In this document: in pieces, positions 20,217 to 26,315 of the stretch
Position numbering within the stretch: position 1 is the stretch's first letter
Layout of the letters: each line of letters opens with the position of its first letter
Source: a virus
DNA: 26,814 nt
Strand: one strand, 5' to 3'
IMG/VR virus record: IMGVR_UViG_3300008120_000372
Location: 1-26,814 of that record
Notes under the pieces: model-generated
Seen by the model: only the letters and a program-made list of their open reading frames with translations
Told to the model about the DNA's origin: nothing
Database searches by the model: none
Program-made: the position numbers and the translations under genes

Positions 20217-20258
20217 ACGGGCGCATCTACCAACTCGGTAGGTGCGCCCGTTGTCGTT
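20217..20258 (+). terminator. Terminator of the 19812 gene
   Basis: ACGGGCGCA-t-CTACC / GGTAG-g-TGCGCCCGT stem (20217-20251), weak T tail (TGTCGTT). Stem sequence is related to the 14527 and 15323 terminators. Confidence 0.6.
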
Positions 20259-20280
20259 CGTACCCACTCGTGAGGAACTC

Positions 20281-20328
20281 TTCCGCCACCGTCAAAAGAA
20301 GATAACGCGGGGTGAGTTGATAGCCCCG
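20281..20328 (+). repeat. Boundary element copy 14
   Basis: Core TTCCGCCACCGTC (20281-20293), AAAAGAAGAT, AGCCCCG (20322-20328). GCGGGG (20307-20312) pairs with CCCCGC (20324-20329). The remaining gap to 20480 holds a GC-rich CCGGCG tract and the 20446 promoter. Confidence 0.85.
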
Positions 20329-20445
20329 CTAAACCAACCCCGAGCGCCGGCGTCCGGTTGATGGCGACCTGCCGGCGTGACCAGACCTGCCGGCTGAAAC
20401 CTCAGGCGCAACTGCAAGCGTGACCACAAGCACAGAGAAAATGAC

Positions 20446-20474
20446 TTGACAAGGTACTACTTATGTCTTATTCT
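20446..20474 (+). promoter_or_regulatory. Leaderless promoter of the 20481 gene
   Basis: TTGACA (20446-20451), 17-nt spacer, TATTCT (20469-20474), six bases to ATG 20481. Confidence 0.75.
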
Positions 20475-20480
20475 TAGGTC

Positions 20481-20894
20481 ATGACAACTACAAAAGAAAA
20501 AGTTGCATGGGACGGGCTAATCCAAAACACCTGCACCTGCACAAAGTATGACCCAATAAAAGAAGAGTTCACAGACGAACCTGCGGAGTATTGCGACGGC
20601 TCATGCTGGGACGACGCACTACACCTATTCCATTGTGAGATAAAACAATGGTGGGATAACAACCCGAGTGATACTTGGGCAGTAGACGGACTCCCATTGT
20701 GGAATCGTTCGGTATCGGGAGAGTTTGAGGCTCGCACCATTCCCGAGTTCGTTCGTGGAATCACCGTCAATAGCGAATGGCACTTGCGCTACAAGTTGGA
20801 CGGAGAGGTACTTCACTGCAATCTCTCACACCATGATGTCCCAATGGGACGCGCATACTCAGTTCGCTACGGCTCAGATGATGGTGGAGAGTGA
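20481..20894 (+). CDS. Hypothetical Cys/Trp-rich protein, leaderless
   Basis: 137 residues from ATG 20481. CTCTKYDP (18-25), EYCDGSCWDDALHLFHCEIK and later HLRYKLDGEVLHCNLSHHDV: several Cys/His residues could bind a metal. Acidic overall; no recognised family. The stop overlaps the GTG of a 17-residue hydrophobic peptide (GTGA), so the two are coupled. Confidence 0.65.
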   Translation: MTTTKEKVAWDGLIQNTCTCTKYDPIKEEFTDEPAEYCDGSCWDDALHLFHCEIKQWWDNNPSDTWAVDGLPLWNRSVSGEFEARTIPEFVRGITVNSEWHLRYKLDGEVLHCNLSHHDVPMGRAYSVRYGSDDGGE

Positions 20895-20944
20895 CGGCGA
20901 CGGTAATCGTCGTGTTCGTACTAGCGCTACTACTTAGTCAGTAA
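20891..20944 (+). CDS. 17-residue hydrophobic peptide
   Basis: GTG 20891 overlaps the previous stop (GTGA) and opens MTATVIVVFVLALLLSQ, essentially one transmembrane helix. It ends before the 20969 terminator, so it is the last frame of this transcript. Peptides of this kind are known as membrane toxins, holin-like proteins or regulators of membrane complexes; which applies is unknown. Similar peptides occur at 22158 and 23328. Confidence 0.45.
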   Translation: MTATVIVVFVLALLLSQ

Positions 20945-20968
20945 CCACACAACGAATCCCCCGAACAA

Positions 20969-21003
20969 ACGGGCAGGCACGGTTATCGTGTCTGCCCGTT
21001 TTG
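20969..21003 (+). terminator. Terminator of the 20481-20944 unit
   Basis: ACGGGCAG-g-CACG / CGTG-t-CTGCCCGT stem (20969-20999) followed by TTTTG. Confidence 0.8.
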
Positions 21004-21013
21004 CTATTCCCGT

Positions 21014-21061
21014 TCATACGCCACCGTCAGAAGAAGATGTCATGGGGAGATGACAGCCCCG
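21014..21061 (+). repeat. Boundary element copy 15
   Basis: Core TCATACGCCACCGTC (21014-21028), AGAAGAAGATG, AGCCCCG (21055-21061). TGTCAT (21038-21043) pairs with ATGACA (21050-21055), and the GGGG in that loop can pair with the CCCC after it, a possible H-type pseudoknot. A CCGCCGC/GCGGCGG hairpin follows. Confidence 0.85.
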
Positions 21062-21143
21062 TACCCGCCGCTACGCTAAATCGCTTGCGGCGGCGAAGCG
21101 CGGGCGCGCGACATCGCCCAGACGGGGAAGGAAATGCGAGGAA

Positions 21144-21653
21144 CTAGCCCAGAAGGGGGCGCAGTTCGTCAATCAAACGCTTGGCGTCACGCTTGTAGTT
21201 CGTGTGCCAATCGGGTGCGTTGCGTGGTGACGAAGGGTACTTGGCGTCACGGAAGGTGTAAATGCCCTCGGTAATCGGCACTTCCCACCACACATCGGTC
21301 TCAACGAGACGGTGATGAGGCACGATGAGGGGCGAACCCGTCACAATGCCGTGTTGAGGGCGGTCAAACTGCCCAGCAGTAAAGTCAATAAAGTGATGCT
21401 CGGTCTCAACCACGAGATGACCAAAGAAATCTCGGTCAAATGGATTAGAACCCGAAGCAATCTCATTGGCAATCCAAGCTCGGCTCGGCTCAGACATAAC
21501 TCCGACTGACCAAGCTGTCTTGGACTGACGGGTAGCGGTCAAGTCGTTTCGTAGGCGGTAACCCTCGGCGTTCCAGCAGGCGGCGTCAATCTGAGTGGCG
21601 TTCGCAGTCACTCCGTACTTGTTCAGAGCAACCGTAAGAATACGAGAAGCCAA
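21144..21653 (-). CDS. Transglutaminase-like Cys-His-Asp protein with disrupted 5' end
   Basis: The formal start is TTG 21653, without a ribosome site. The frame stays open and protein-like upstream to a TGA at 21780: SWGWLTRHLLTDSLRYER, then VAPVTVPNACILASRIL. This includes the Cys (NAC) I would expect as nucleophile, but there is no ATG, GTG or TTG in frame; only CTG codons could start. Downstream come GHLVVE and HFIDFTAGQFDRP, supplying His and Asp of a transglutaminase/cysteine-protease-like triad seen in a family of actinobacterial and phage proteins. The 5' end abuts element copy 16. Either a rare CTG start is used or the gene is truncated. It is the only gene of its cassette. Confidence 0.6.
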   Translation of the reverse strand: MASRILTVALNKYGVTANATQIDAACWNAEGYRLRNDLTATRQSKTAWSVGVMSEPSRAWIANEIASGSNPFDRDFFGHLVVETEHHFIDFTAGQFDRPQHGIVTGSPLIVPHHRLVETDVWWEVPITEGIYTFRDAKYPSSPRNAPDWHTNYKRDAKRLIDELRPLLG

Positions 21654-21768
21654 AATGCAAGCGTTCGGTACGGTTACAGGGGCAACTTCACGAACCCAAA
21701 AGTCCTTAGCGACCCGTTCGTAGCGCAGGCTGTCGGTGAGCAGGTGGCGTGTGAGCCAGCCCCAACTC

Positions 21769-21812
21769 TTCCGCCACCGTCAGAAGAAGATGTCCCCCGT
21801 CTGGCAGCCCCG
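21769..21812 (+). repeat. Boundary element copy 16
   Basis: Core TTCCGCCACCGTC (21769-21781), AGAAGAAGATG, AGCCCCG (21806-21812). The CCCC is in the loop of a nested stem: CCCCCGT/ACGGGGG (21794-21800/21819-21825) with GGCA/TGCC inside. Confidence 0.85.
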
Positions 21813-21988
21813 TGCCAAACGGGGGATAGCCCTCAGCCGACGGCTGATAACCCCAGAAGCCAAAGTTCAGAAAAACGGAAAAACTGAACTAAGAGGTGTT
21901 TAGCACTAAGTCACCCAGCAGGTCAGGAACGCCAGCGACCTGTGACGAACGACCACGCACTTGGCTTGACCTGTGCGCTCAACTATGC

Positions 21989-22017
21989 TTGACTATCTGC
22001 GTACCACTTGCTACCCT
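21989..22017 (+). promoter_or_regulatory. Promoter of the 22040-22214 unit
   Basis: TTGACT (21989-21994), 17-nt spacer, TACCCT (22012-22017). An upstream TTGACC (21965) has no -10 at the right distance. The gap 21654-22039 otherwise holds the disrupted gene end and element copy 16. Confidence 0.6.
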
Positions 22018-22039
22018 TTACTAAAACAAAGGGGGTGAA

Positions 22040-22153
22040 GTGAAGATACACGAAATAATACTCATCTCAATTCTTATCGGAATACCACTCGGTGATTACA
22101 TAGACCGAAAACGACAAGAGTGGGAACAATGGAAAAAGGAGAATTGGGGGTGA
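22040..22153 (+). CDS. 37-residue membrane-tethered peptide
   Basis: GTG 22040 after AAAGGGGGTGAA. KIHEIILISILIGIPLGDYI, then a charged tail DRKRQEWEQWKKENWG. A short hydrophobic helix followed by a Trp-rich amphipathic tail suggests a monotopic membrane peptide. Unknown function; supported by promoter, ribosome site and terminator. Confidence 0.55.
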   Translation: MKIHEIILISILIGIPLGDYIDRKRQEWEQWKKENWG

Positions 22154-22157
22154 AATC

Positions 22158-22214
22158 TTGTCCCAGTCCATAACACTCGTTGTGTTTTTTTGTTTACTCG
22201 CACTAATCGCATAA
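22158..22214 (+). CDS. 18-residue hydrophobic peptide
   Basis: TTG 22158 follows GGGGGTGAAATC, whose TGA ends the previous gene. MSQSITLVVFFCLLALIA is a single transmembrane helix. It lies before the 22227 terminator. The TTG start makes the call less certain than for 23328. Confidence 0.4.
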   Translation: MSQSITLVVFFCLLALIA

Positions 22215-22226
22215 AAGAAAGCAACT

Positions 22227-22252
22227 AACCCACCCAAACGGGTGGGTTTTTT
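22227..22252 (+). terminator. Terminator of the 22040-22214 unit
   Basis: AACCCACCC-aaac-GGGTGGGTT (22227-22248) within a run of T's to 22252. Confidence 0.85.
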
Positions 22253-22288
22253 GTTGTCCCCGAACGGCTCTGAAGGTTTCCCATCTGA

Positions 22289-22324
22289 GTTCGCTTCGCG
22301 GAGAGCGGGGCTCGCGAAGCGAAC
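22289..22324. repeat. 12-bp perfect inverted repeat with element-like loop
   Basis: GTTCGCTTCGCG (22289-22300) / CGCGAAGCGAAC (22313-22324). Read on the - strand the loop contains GAGCCCCGCT, like the 3' end of the boundary element, and GAACTCAGATGGG in the flank also occurs in copy 12. It may be a decayed, inverted element. No T-run follows. Confidence 0.5.
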
Positions 22325-22456
22325 ACCCAGTCTCAGGAGTTCTTCCTCGTGTGGGTTATCCCTCGCATGAAGGTTGTTGCCCAACTTTGATGTCTGTCAT
22401 GGCAAAACTTTTTATCAAACAAACTTGACAACCAAGTTATGATGTCCAACCGCAGT

Positions 22457-22522
22457 TCATCCGCCACCGTCAAAAGAAGTTCGTCGGGGACATCGCAGCC
22501 CCGCTACTTGATGTCCCCGACG
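22457..22522 (+). repeat. Boundary element copy 17
   Basis: Core TCATCCGCCACCGTC (22457-22471), AAAAGAAGTTC, AGCCCCG (22497-22503). AGCCCCG lies in the loop of a perfect 13-bp stem CGTCGGGGACATC (22482-22494) / GATGTCCCCGACG (22510-22522), or can pair internally with CGGGG, giving two exclusive folds. A short TTGACA (22425) precedes it without a usable -10. Confidence 0.85.
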
Positions 22523-22589
22523 GCTCGGCGGCGGGCTGGCGGCGGAGAAGTTCCTGTCGTCCGCTGCCGACCGAACACCTGTTCGCCAT

Positions 22590-22742
22590 TGTGACGCCTG
22601 ACACGGAGTGTGACAACAGGCACAGGGTGTGACGCCAGACACGCGCCTGTGACGCCCGACACACGGTGGGTGGCGGTGTGACGCCCGACACAGAGAGAGG
22701 CGGTGTGACGCCAGACACACTAGGCGGTGTGCCAACAGTCAC
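22590..22742. repeat. Seven iterons TGTGACGCCNGACAC
   Basis: 15-bp units start at 22590, 22609, 22628, 22648, 22677, 22704 and 22728. The five central-type copies match TGTGACGCCNGACAC; the second and last are variants (TGTGACAACAGGCAC, TGTGCCAACAGTCAC). Spacing is 19-29 bases, direct orientation, ending 12 bases before the -35 box at 22754. This suits a multi-site regulator or a replication iteron set. Shorter related motifs (TGTGACGMACGACCAC) precede other promoters at 18369 and 21941. Confidence 0.75.
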
Positions 22743-22753
22743 TAGAAATAAAC

Positions 22754-22783
22754 TTGACAAGGGGTACTTGTGCCCCATACAAT
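22754..22783 (+). promoter_or_regulatory. Promoter of the 22805 gene, next to the iterons
   Basis: TTGACA (22754-22759), 18-nt spacer, TACAAT (22778-22783). Confidence 0.75.
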
Positions 22784-22804
22784 AGGTAGCAGAAAGGGGG
22801 GAAA

Positions 22805-23047
22805 ATGAAGCAATCACCAACAGAAACGCTGTCAGAGATAGCGGACGAGTGTCAGTCAATCGCTGAAATGCTTGAGCAAATCAACGACGACACAAACGAA
22901 CTGTTGCTGAAAGATGAGCAGGTAGAAATCCTAAAGTACCTTGCCACTTTGCCAGCAACGCTCGCTGAACTGTTTGCTTCGGCTTCGCACAAGGTGGTGG
23001 AAAATGCCATTCTTGAGGCGTCCGAAATCATAAAGCAGTCCGAGTAA
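22805..23047 (+). CDS. Hypothetical acidic coiled-coil protein
   Basis: 80 residues from ATG 22805 after AAAGGGGGG. MKQSPTETLSEIADECQSIA, then EMLEQINDDTNELLLKDEQV: acidic, heptad-like helices over most of its length. No recognised family. It is the only gene under the iteron-bearing promoter, so it is the most heavily regulated-looking gene of the window. Confidence 0.7.
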   Translation: MKQSPTETLSEIADECQSIAEMLEQINDDTNELLLKDEQVEILKYLATLPATLAELFASASHKVVENAILEASEIIKQSE

Positions 23048-23067
23048 CTAACCCAAGCCCCCCCGAA

Positions 23068-23101
23068 AGCCCCACTTGCCCAACAGCAGGTGGGGCTTTT
23101 T
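23068..23101 (+). terminator. Terminator of the 22805 gene
   Basis: AGCCCCACTTG / CAGGTGGGGCT stem (about 23068-23097), then TTTTT. Confidence 0.85.
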
Positions 23102-23123
23102 GCTGTACCCGTTCACGTCCTTC

Positions 23124-23163
23124 TTCCGCCACCGTCGGTTGTTGATGCCATCTCAGAGCCCCG
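23124..23163 (+). repeat. Boundary element copy 18
   Basis: Core TTCCGCCACCGTC (23124-23136), GGTTGTTGATG in place of the AAGAAGATG type, AGCCCCG (23157-23163). Last copy in the window. GC-rich palindromes (CCGGTC.. GACCGG, GGCCGGCC) follow. Confidence 0.8.
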
Positions 23164-23268
23164 TTGAATCATGACCCGGTCCTCGACCGGACGGCCGGCC
23201 CTCGAGGCGGCGTCGCCATCGTGGCTGCGTCGCTGAGGAGTTCGTTGAACCGACCTGCCCGAGGGTGC

Positions 23269-23297
23269 TTGACAAGCGCAAATTTGATGGCTACTAT
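23269..23297 (+). promoter_or_regulatory. Promoter of the 17-residue peptide gene
   Basis: TTGACA (23269-23274), 17-nt spacer, TACTAT (23292-23297). Confidence 0.75.
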
Positions 23298-23327
23298 TAA
23301 TAAACCTACTTAAAGAAGGAGAGCAAG

Positions 23328-23381
23328 ATGTCATTTCTGACAACTTGTGTAGCGATAGCCATCGTAATGATGGTTATCTAA
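23328..23381 (+). CDS. 17-residue hydrophobic peptide with its own transcription unit
   Basis: ATG 23328 with AAGAAGGAGAG at ideal distance. MSFLTTCVAIAIVMMVI is one transmembrane helix. The only frame between a consensus promoter (23269) and a strong terminator (23407), so the whole ~140-base transcript seems made for this peptide. This is the best-supported of the three micro-peptides. It may be a membrane-acting toxin-like or accessory peptide; no antisense partner is obvious. Confidence 0.65.
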   Translation: MSFLTTCVAIAIVMMVI

Positions 23382-23406
23382 ACGCACTAAACACAACAAG
23401 CAAGGA

Positions 23407-23445
23407 AAGCCCGTCTCAACCCCCTGAGGCGGGCTTTTCTTTTTG
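23407..23445 (+). terminator. Terminator of the micro-peptide unit
   Basis: AAGCCCG-t-CTC / GAG-g-CGGGCTT (23407-23435), then TTTCTTTTT. Confidence 0.85.
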
Positions 23446-23544
23446 CGTTTTTGCGACCTCTGCTTCTTCGGTGCAGCCAGCCAGCCGCATCTGGTTTTTG
23501 GTTTGGGGTTTTGGTCGGGGCTCACGAGTTGTATCATGACTTTG

Positions 23545-25482
23545 ATGGCTGAGACGCTCGCACTTTCCAACGACCATTTGGTCTTTGACTTTCCTTACGA
23601 CGCTGCTCAGGTTGCAGAAATAAAGAAAATAGACGGCGCAAAGTGGGACAAAGTCAGTCGTGTGTGGCGAGTTCCGATGTCAAGCCTCCGAGAGGCACGT
23701 GATTTCGCCAACAAACACAACTTCCACATTGACAATGATGTGCTGACCTTCACACTTCCTGACAAAACGGTTCAAAGAACTGGTGTTTACCAAGCAGACG
23801 ACTGGTTGTTCATGAGCTTTAGCTACGACCCAGTACGCGTTCGGGCGGTCAAAGGAGTCCCGGGTGTTACATGGGATGCTGAGTCAAAGGCTTGGAAGGC
23901 GCCCCTAACAGCCGTTCGCTCTGTGATTGGTTTTGCAGAAGCCTTTGGCTACGACGTTCCAAGTGAAATAAGTGAAATGGCAGCGCAGATAGAGACTGCG
24001 CGCACAGAGTCAATCGCGGCGGCAAAAGCAGTTACAGCAGAGCTGGACTTACCATCGCTTAACGGCGAACTACTCCCGTACCAAAAAGCCGGCGTACTAT
24101 ACGCAACAAACGCAAAACGTTCATTCATTGCTGATGACATGGGACTCGGGAAAACCATTCAAGCAATCGCGTCGCTTGAATACGCAGATGCATATCCGGC
24201 AGTAATTGTTTGTCCACCAGGTTTGGTTCTCAACTGGCGCGATGAGTTCAACAAATGGTTACCGCATCGCAAAGTCGGCACGGTAGCAAATCGTTCGGAG
24301 TTTCCGGACCGAGAACACTTTGATGTGATTGTTGTCGGTTACTCGAATATAGACCACTGGGTTAAAGCACTCACCGGGTTTAAGAGTTACGTATTCGATG
24401 AGTCGCACTATGCAAAGACACCGACTGCCAAGCGAACAAAGTCTGCTATCAAAATGGCGCGCTCTGCTGACAAGAACGGTCTCGTGCTGTGTCTTACCGG
24501 AACACCGATAACCAATAGACCAGCAGAGTTTGGTCCACAGCTCGATATCCTCGGCCAGCTCAACAAATTCGGTGGGCTATGGGGTTTCTACCGACGTTAT
24601 TGTGGTGCGTTTCGTGACCGCTTTGGACAATGGCACATTGACGGCGCGACAAACCTCGATGAGCTAAACGACACACTTCGCGCAACCTGTTACATACGTA
24701 GAACCAAGGACCAAGTTCTTCTCGATTTGCCGGCAGTCCGTCACTCCAAGGTTGTTGTATCTGGTTCCGCAGCCGGCATGAAGGAGTATGAACAGGCACG
24801 CCGCGACATTATCGAATACATCACCCGGCGAGCAAAAGAAGTCGCTCTTGAAATGGGGACATCAATATGGAACGCCGCAGTCCATGCAAAGATTCGCGCA
24901 GAAGCCAACGAGCATCTTGTTCGCATATCCGTGTTGCGTCGCTTAGCCGCAAAAGCCAAGATGGAGTCGGTATTCGAGTGGATTGATGGCAAGATTGCAT
25001 CCGGAGACAAAGTTGTTGTCGCAGCTCACCATAGAGAGATTGTCGACATGATTGCGGACCACTACTGCGGCCTAAAAATTCAGGGCGGTATGGCAGTAGA
25101 AGATGTTCAAGAGCACAAAGCCAAGTTCCAAACCGGGAGCATTGATGAAGCTCCAGTGATTGTTTTGTCCATGCAGGCAGCCAAGACCGGCCACACCCTT
25201 ACCGCAGCACAAGACGTGTTGTTTGTAGAGCTCCCGTGGACGCCGGCAGACGTTGACCAGACATACAGCCGTTGTCATCGAATCGGGCAAAAGGGTTCCG
25301 TGATGGCAACGTACATGATTGCTAATGGGACGATAGACCAAGAGATATTCGAGTTGATTGAATCAAAGCGCTCTATCGTTAACGCGGCCACAGAGGGAAC
25401 TGAGGTTGACGAGACTGCAAGCGCGCAACAGATAGTATTGGACTTCTTGAAGGAAGGAATTGGCCATGAGAGTAATGGATAG
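23545..25482 (+). CDS. SNF2-family helicase with two N-terminal HARP-like repeats (SMARCAL1-like)
   Basis: 645 residues from ATG 23545, seven bases after a TATCAT -10 box (ATG 23536 also possible). Two HARP-like repeats: residues ~12-60 (FDFPYDAAQVAEIKKIDG, WRVP) and ~89-138 (FSYDPVRVRAVKGVPG, WKAP). Helicase core: DDMGLGKT (197-204), CPPGLVLNW (223-231), DESH (285-288), LTGTP (317-321) and QTYSRCHRIGQ (572-582). HARP-SNF2 proteins such as SMARCAL1 re-anneal or remodel forked DNA rather than unwind it; phage relatives may restart forks or remodel DNA. Its stop overlaps a 31-residue membrane peptide. Confidence 0.9.
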   Translation: MAETLALSNDHLVFDFPYDAAQVAEIKKIDGAKWDKVSRVWRVPMSSLREARDFANKHNFHIDNDVLTFTLPDKTVQRTGVYQADDWLFMSFSYDPVRVRAVKGVPGVTWDAESKAWKAPLTAVRSVIGFAEAFGYDVPSEISEMAAQIETARTESIAAAKAVTAELDLPSLNGELLPYQKAGVLYATNAKRSFIADDMGLGKTIQAIASLEYADAYPAVIVCPPGLVLNWRDEFNKWLPHRKVGTVANRSEFPDREHFDVIVVGYSNIDHWVKALTGFKSYVFDESHYAKTPTAKRTKSAIKMARSADKNGLVLCLTGTPITNRPAEFGPQLDILGQLNKFGGLWGFYRRYCGAFRDRFGQWHIDGATNLDELNDTLRATCYIRRTKDQVLLDLPAVRHSKVVVSGSAAGMKEYEQARRDIIEYITRRAKEVALEMGTSIWNAAVHAKIRAEANEHLVRISVLRRLAAKAKMESVFEWIDGKIASGDKVVVAAHHREIVDMIADHYCGLKIQGGMAVEDVQEHKAKFQTGSIDEAPVIVLSMQAAKTGHTLTAAQDVLFVELPWTPADVDQTYSRCHRIGQKGSVMATYMIANGTIDQEIFELIESKRSIVNAATEGTEVDETASAQQIVLDFLKEGIGHESNG

Positions 25483-25561
25483 TGTTATCGGTTTGGTCGT
25501 CCTAGTCCTGTCTGCTTACATGTTCGGTCTTGCAATTAAGTCATTCATGAAGGAGGACTAG
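25466..25561 (+). CDS. 31-residue single-helix membrane peptide
   Basis: ATG 25466 lies inside the end of the helicase gene, after AAGGAAGG. RVMDSVIGLVVLVLSAYMFG then LAIKSFMKED: one transmembrane helix with a charged C-terminus. Its stop shares a base with the next GTG start. Unknown function. Confidence 0.55.
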   Translation: MRVMDSVIGLVVLVLSAYMFGLAIKSFMKED

Positions 25562-25863
25562 TGGGTTACTTGAATGCATATGGCGCAGCACAGCATGCTG
25601 AACTTGAACAGGCACTGATATGGCACTTGACAGCCAACCATTACCCACCTGTTTCAACTGAATTTTTGCCAGCATGCAAGCAGGCAATACAGACATTCGT
25701 TGTTGCTGCTGGTTCGGTAGACACAAAAGGCGAAGACGGCGTATTCCAACAGCTCTGCGACACTTATGTTGACCTACCCAACGGGAATCGGGTGAGTGTT
25801 GTTGAGGTCGTTGAGCAACTACATCTTGATGCTTTCGTAGACCAAATCCTCAATGAGCAGTAA
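25561..25863 (+). CDS. Hypothetical protein
   Basis: 100 residues from GTG 25561 (AAGGAGGACTA upstream). GYLNAYGAAQHAELEQALIW and later VDLPNGNRVSVVEVVEQLHL. Helical, neutral, two Cys. No recognised family. Overlaps the next gene by 11 bases. Confidence 0.6.
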   Translation: MGYLNAYGAAQHAELEQALIWHLTANHYPPVSTEFLPACKQAIQTFVVAAGSVDTKGEDGVFQQLCDTYVDLPNGNRVSVVEVVEQLHLDAFVDQILNEQ

Positions 25864-26308
25864 CCGTAAGAGCGCACCACAACGTTCCGTAGTCGAGATA
25901 ATCAAGACCGGCGAATGGAGCAAGGTCCAGTACATCCATAAGCTTGATTGCGGCCATAAGGAGATACGCAAAAGAGCTGCGTCAACCAAGAAGATAGCTT
26001 GCCTTGACTGTGTTAAGGCTGGGTTGGCGGAGTCAATTCTCAGCAGCCTGGCAAGACCGGCGATAGTCGACCCACCAATTGAAGCCCCGTGGATTGATGA
26101 CATCGCAGAAGACATTGCACAAACAGAACAAGAGATTGGCTTTATACGTGCCGGCCTGGCAAATGCTTTGTTGATATCACCGGAGACAATTGATGTCGTC
26201 ATGGAAGACGAAGGTGATGGGATGAAGCTTTCCTATGTGATGGTTTATCTGGACCCAGAAAACGCTAAGCGAATCGCCTTCCCGCAGAACAGCGTGTTCG
26301 ATATATAA
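25853..26308 (+). CDS. Hypothetical protein with Cys-Gly-His and CxxC motif
   Basis: 151 residues from ATG 25853. The N-terminal 60 residues (VQYIHKLDCGHKEIRKRAAS, KKIACLDCVKAG) hold CGH and CxxC, a likely zinc knuckle; the rest is acidic (IDDIAEDIAQTEQEIGFIRA) with a strand-rich end. No recognised family. Operon with the genes before and after. Confidence 0.6.
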   Translation: MSSNRKSAPQRSVVEIIKTGEWSKVQYIHKLDCGHKEIRKRAASTKKIACLDCVKAGLAESILSSLARPAIVDPPIEAPWIDDIAEDIAQTEQEIGFIRAGLANALLISPETIDVVMEDEGDGMKLSYVMVYLDPENAKRIAFPQNSVFDI

Positions 26309-26315
26309 TCATTAG

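Noticed and set aside
22425-22450. Promoter from TTGACA followed by TATGAT
   Set aside because: Only about seven bases separate the boxes, far too short for a sigma70-type promoter, and element copy 17 follows rather than a gene.
4616-23163. CRISPR array
   Set aside because: The repeats are 190 to 3,700 bases apart with genes between them, not regularly spaced by short spacers, and no cas gene is present.
14574-23163. Classical integron attC sites
   Set aside because: The element lacks the GTTRRRY/RYYYAAC inverted cores at its ends, and no integron integrase is seen. The layout is only analogous.
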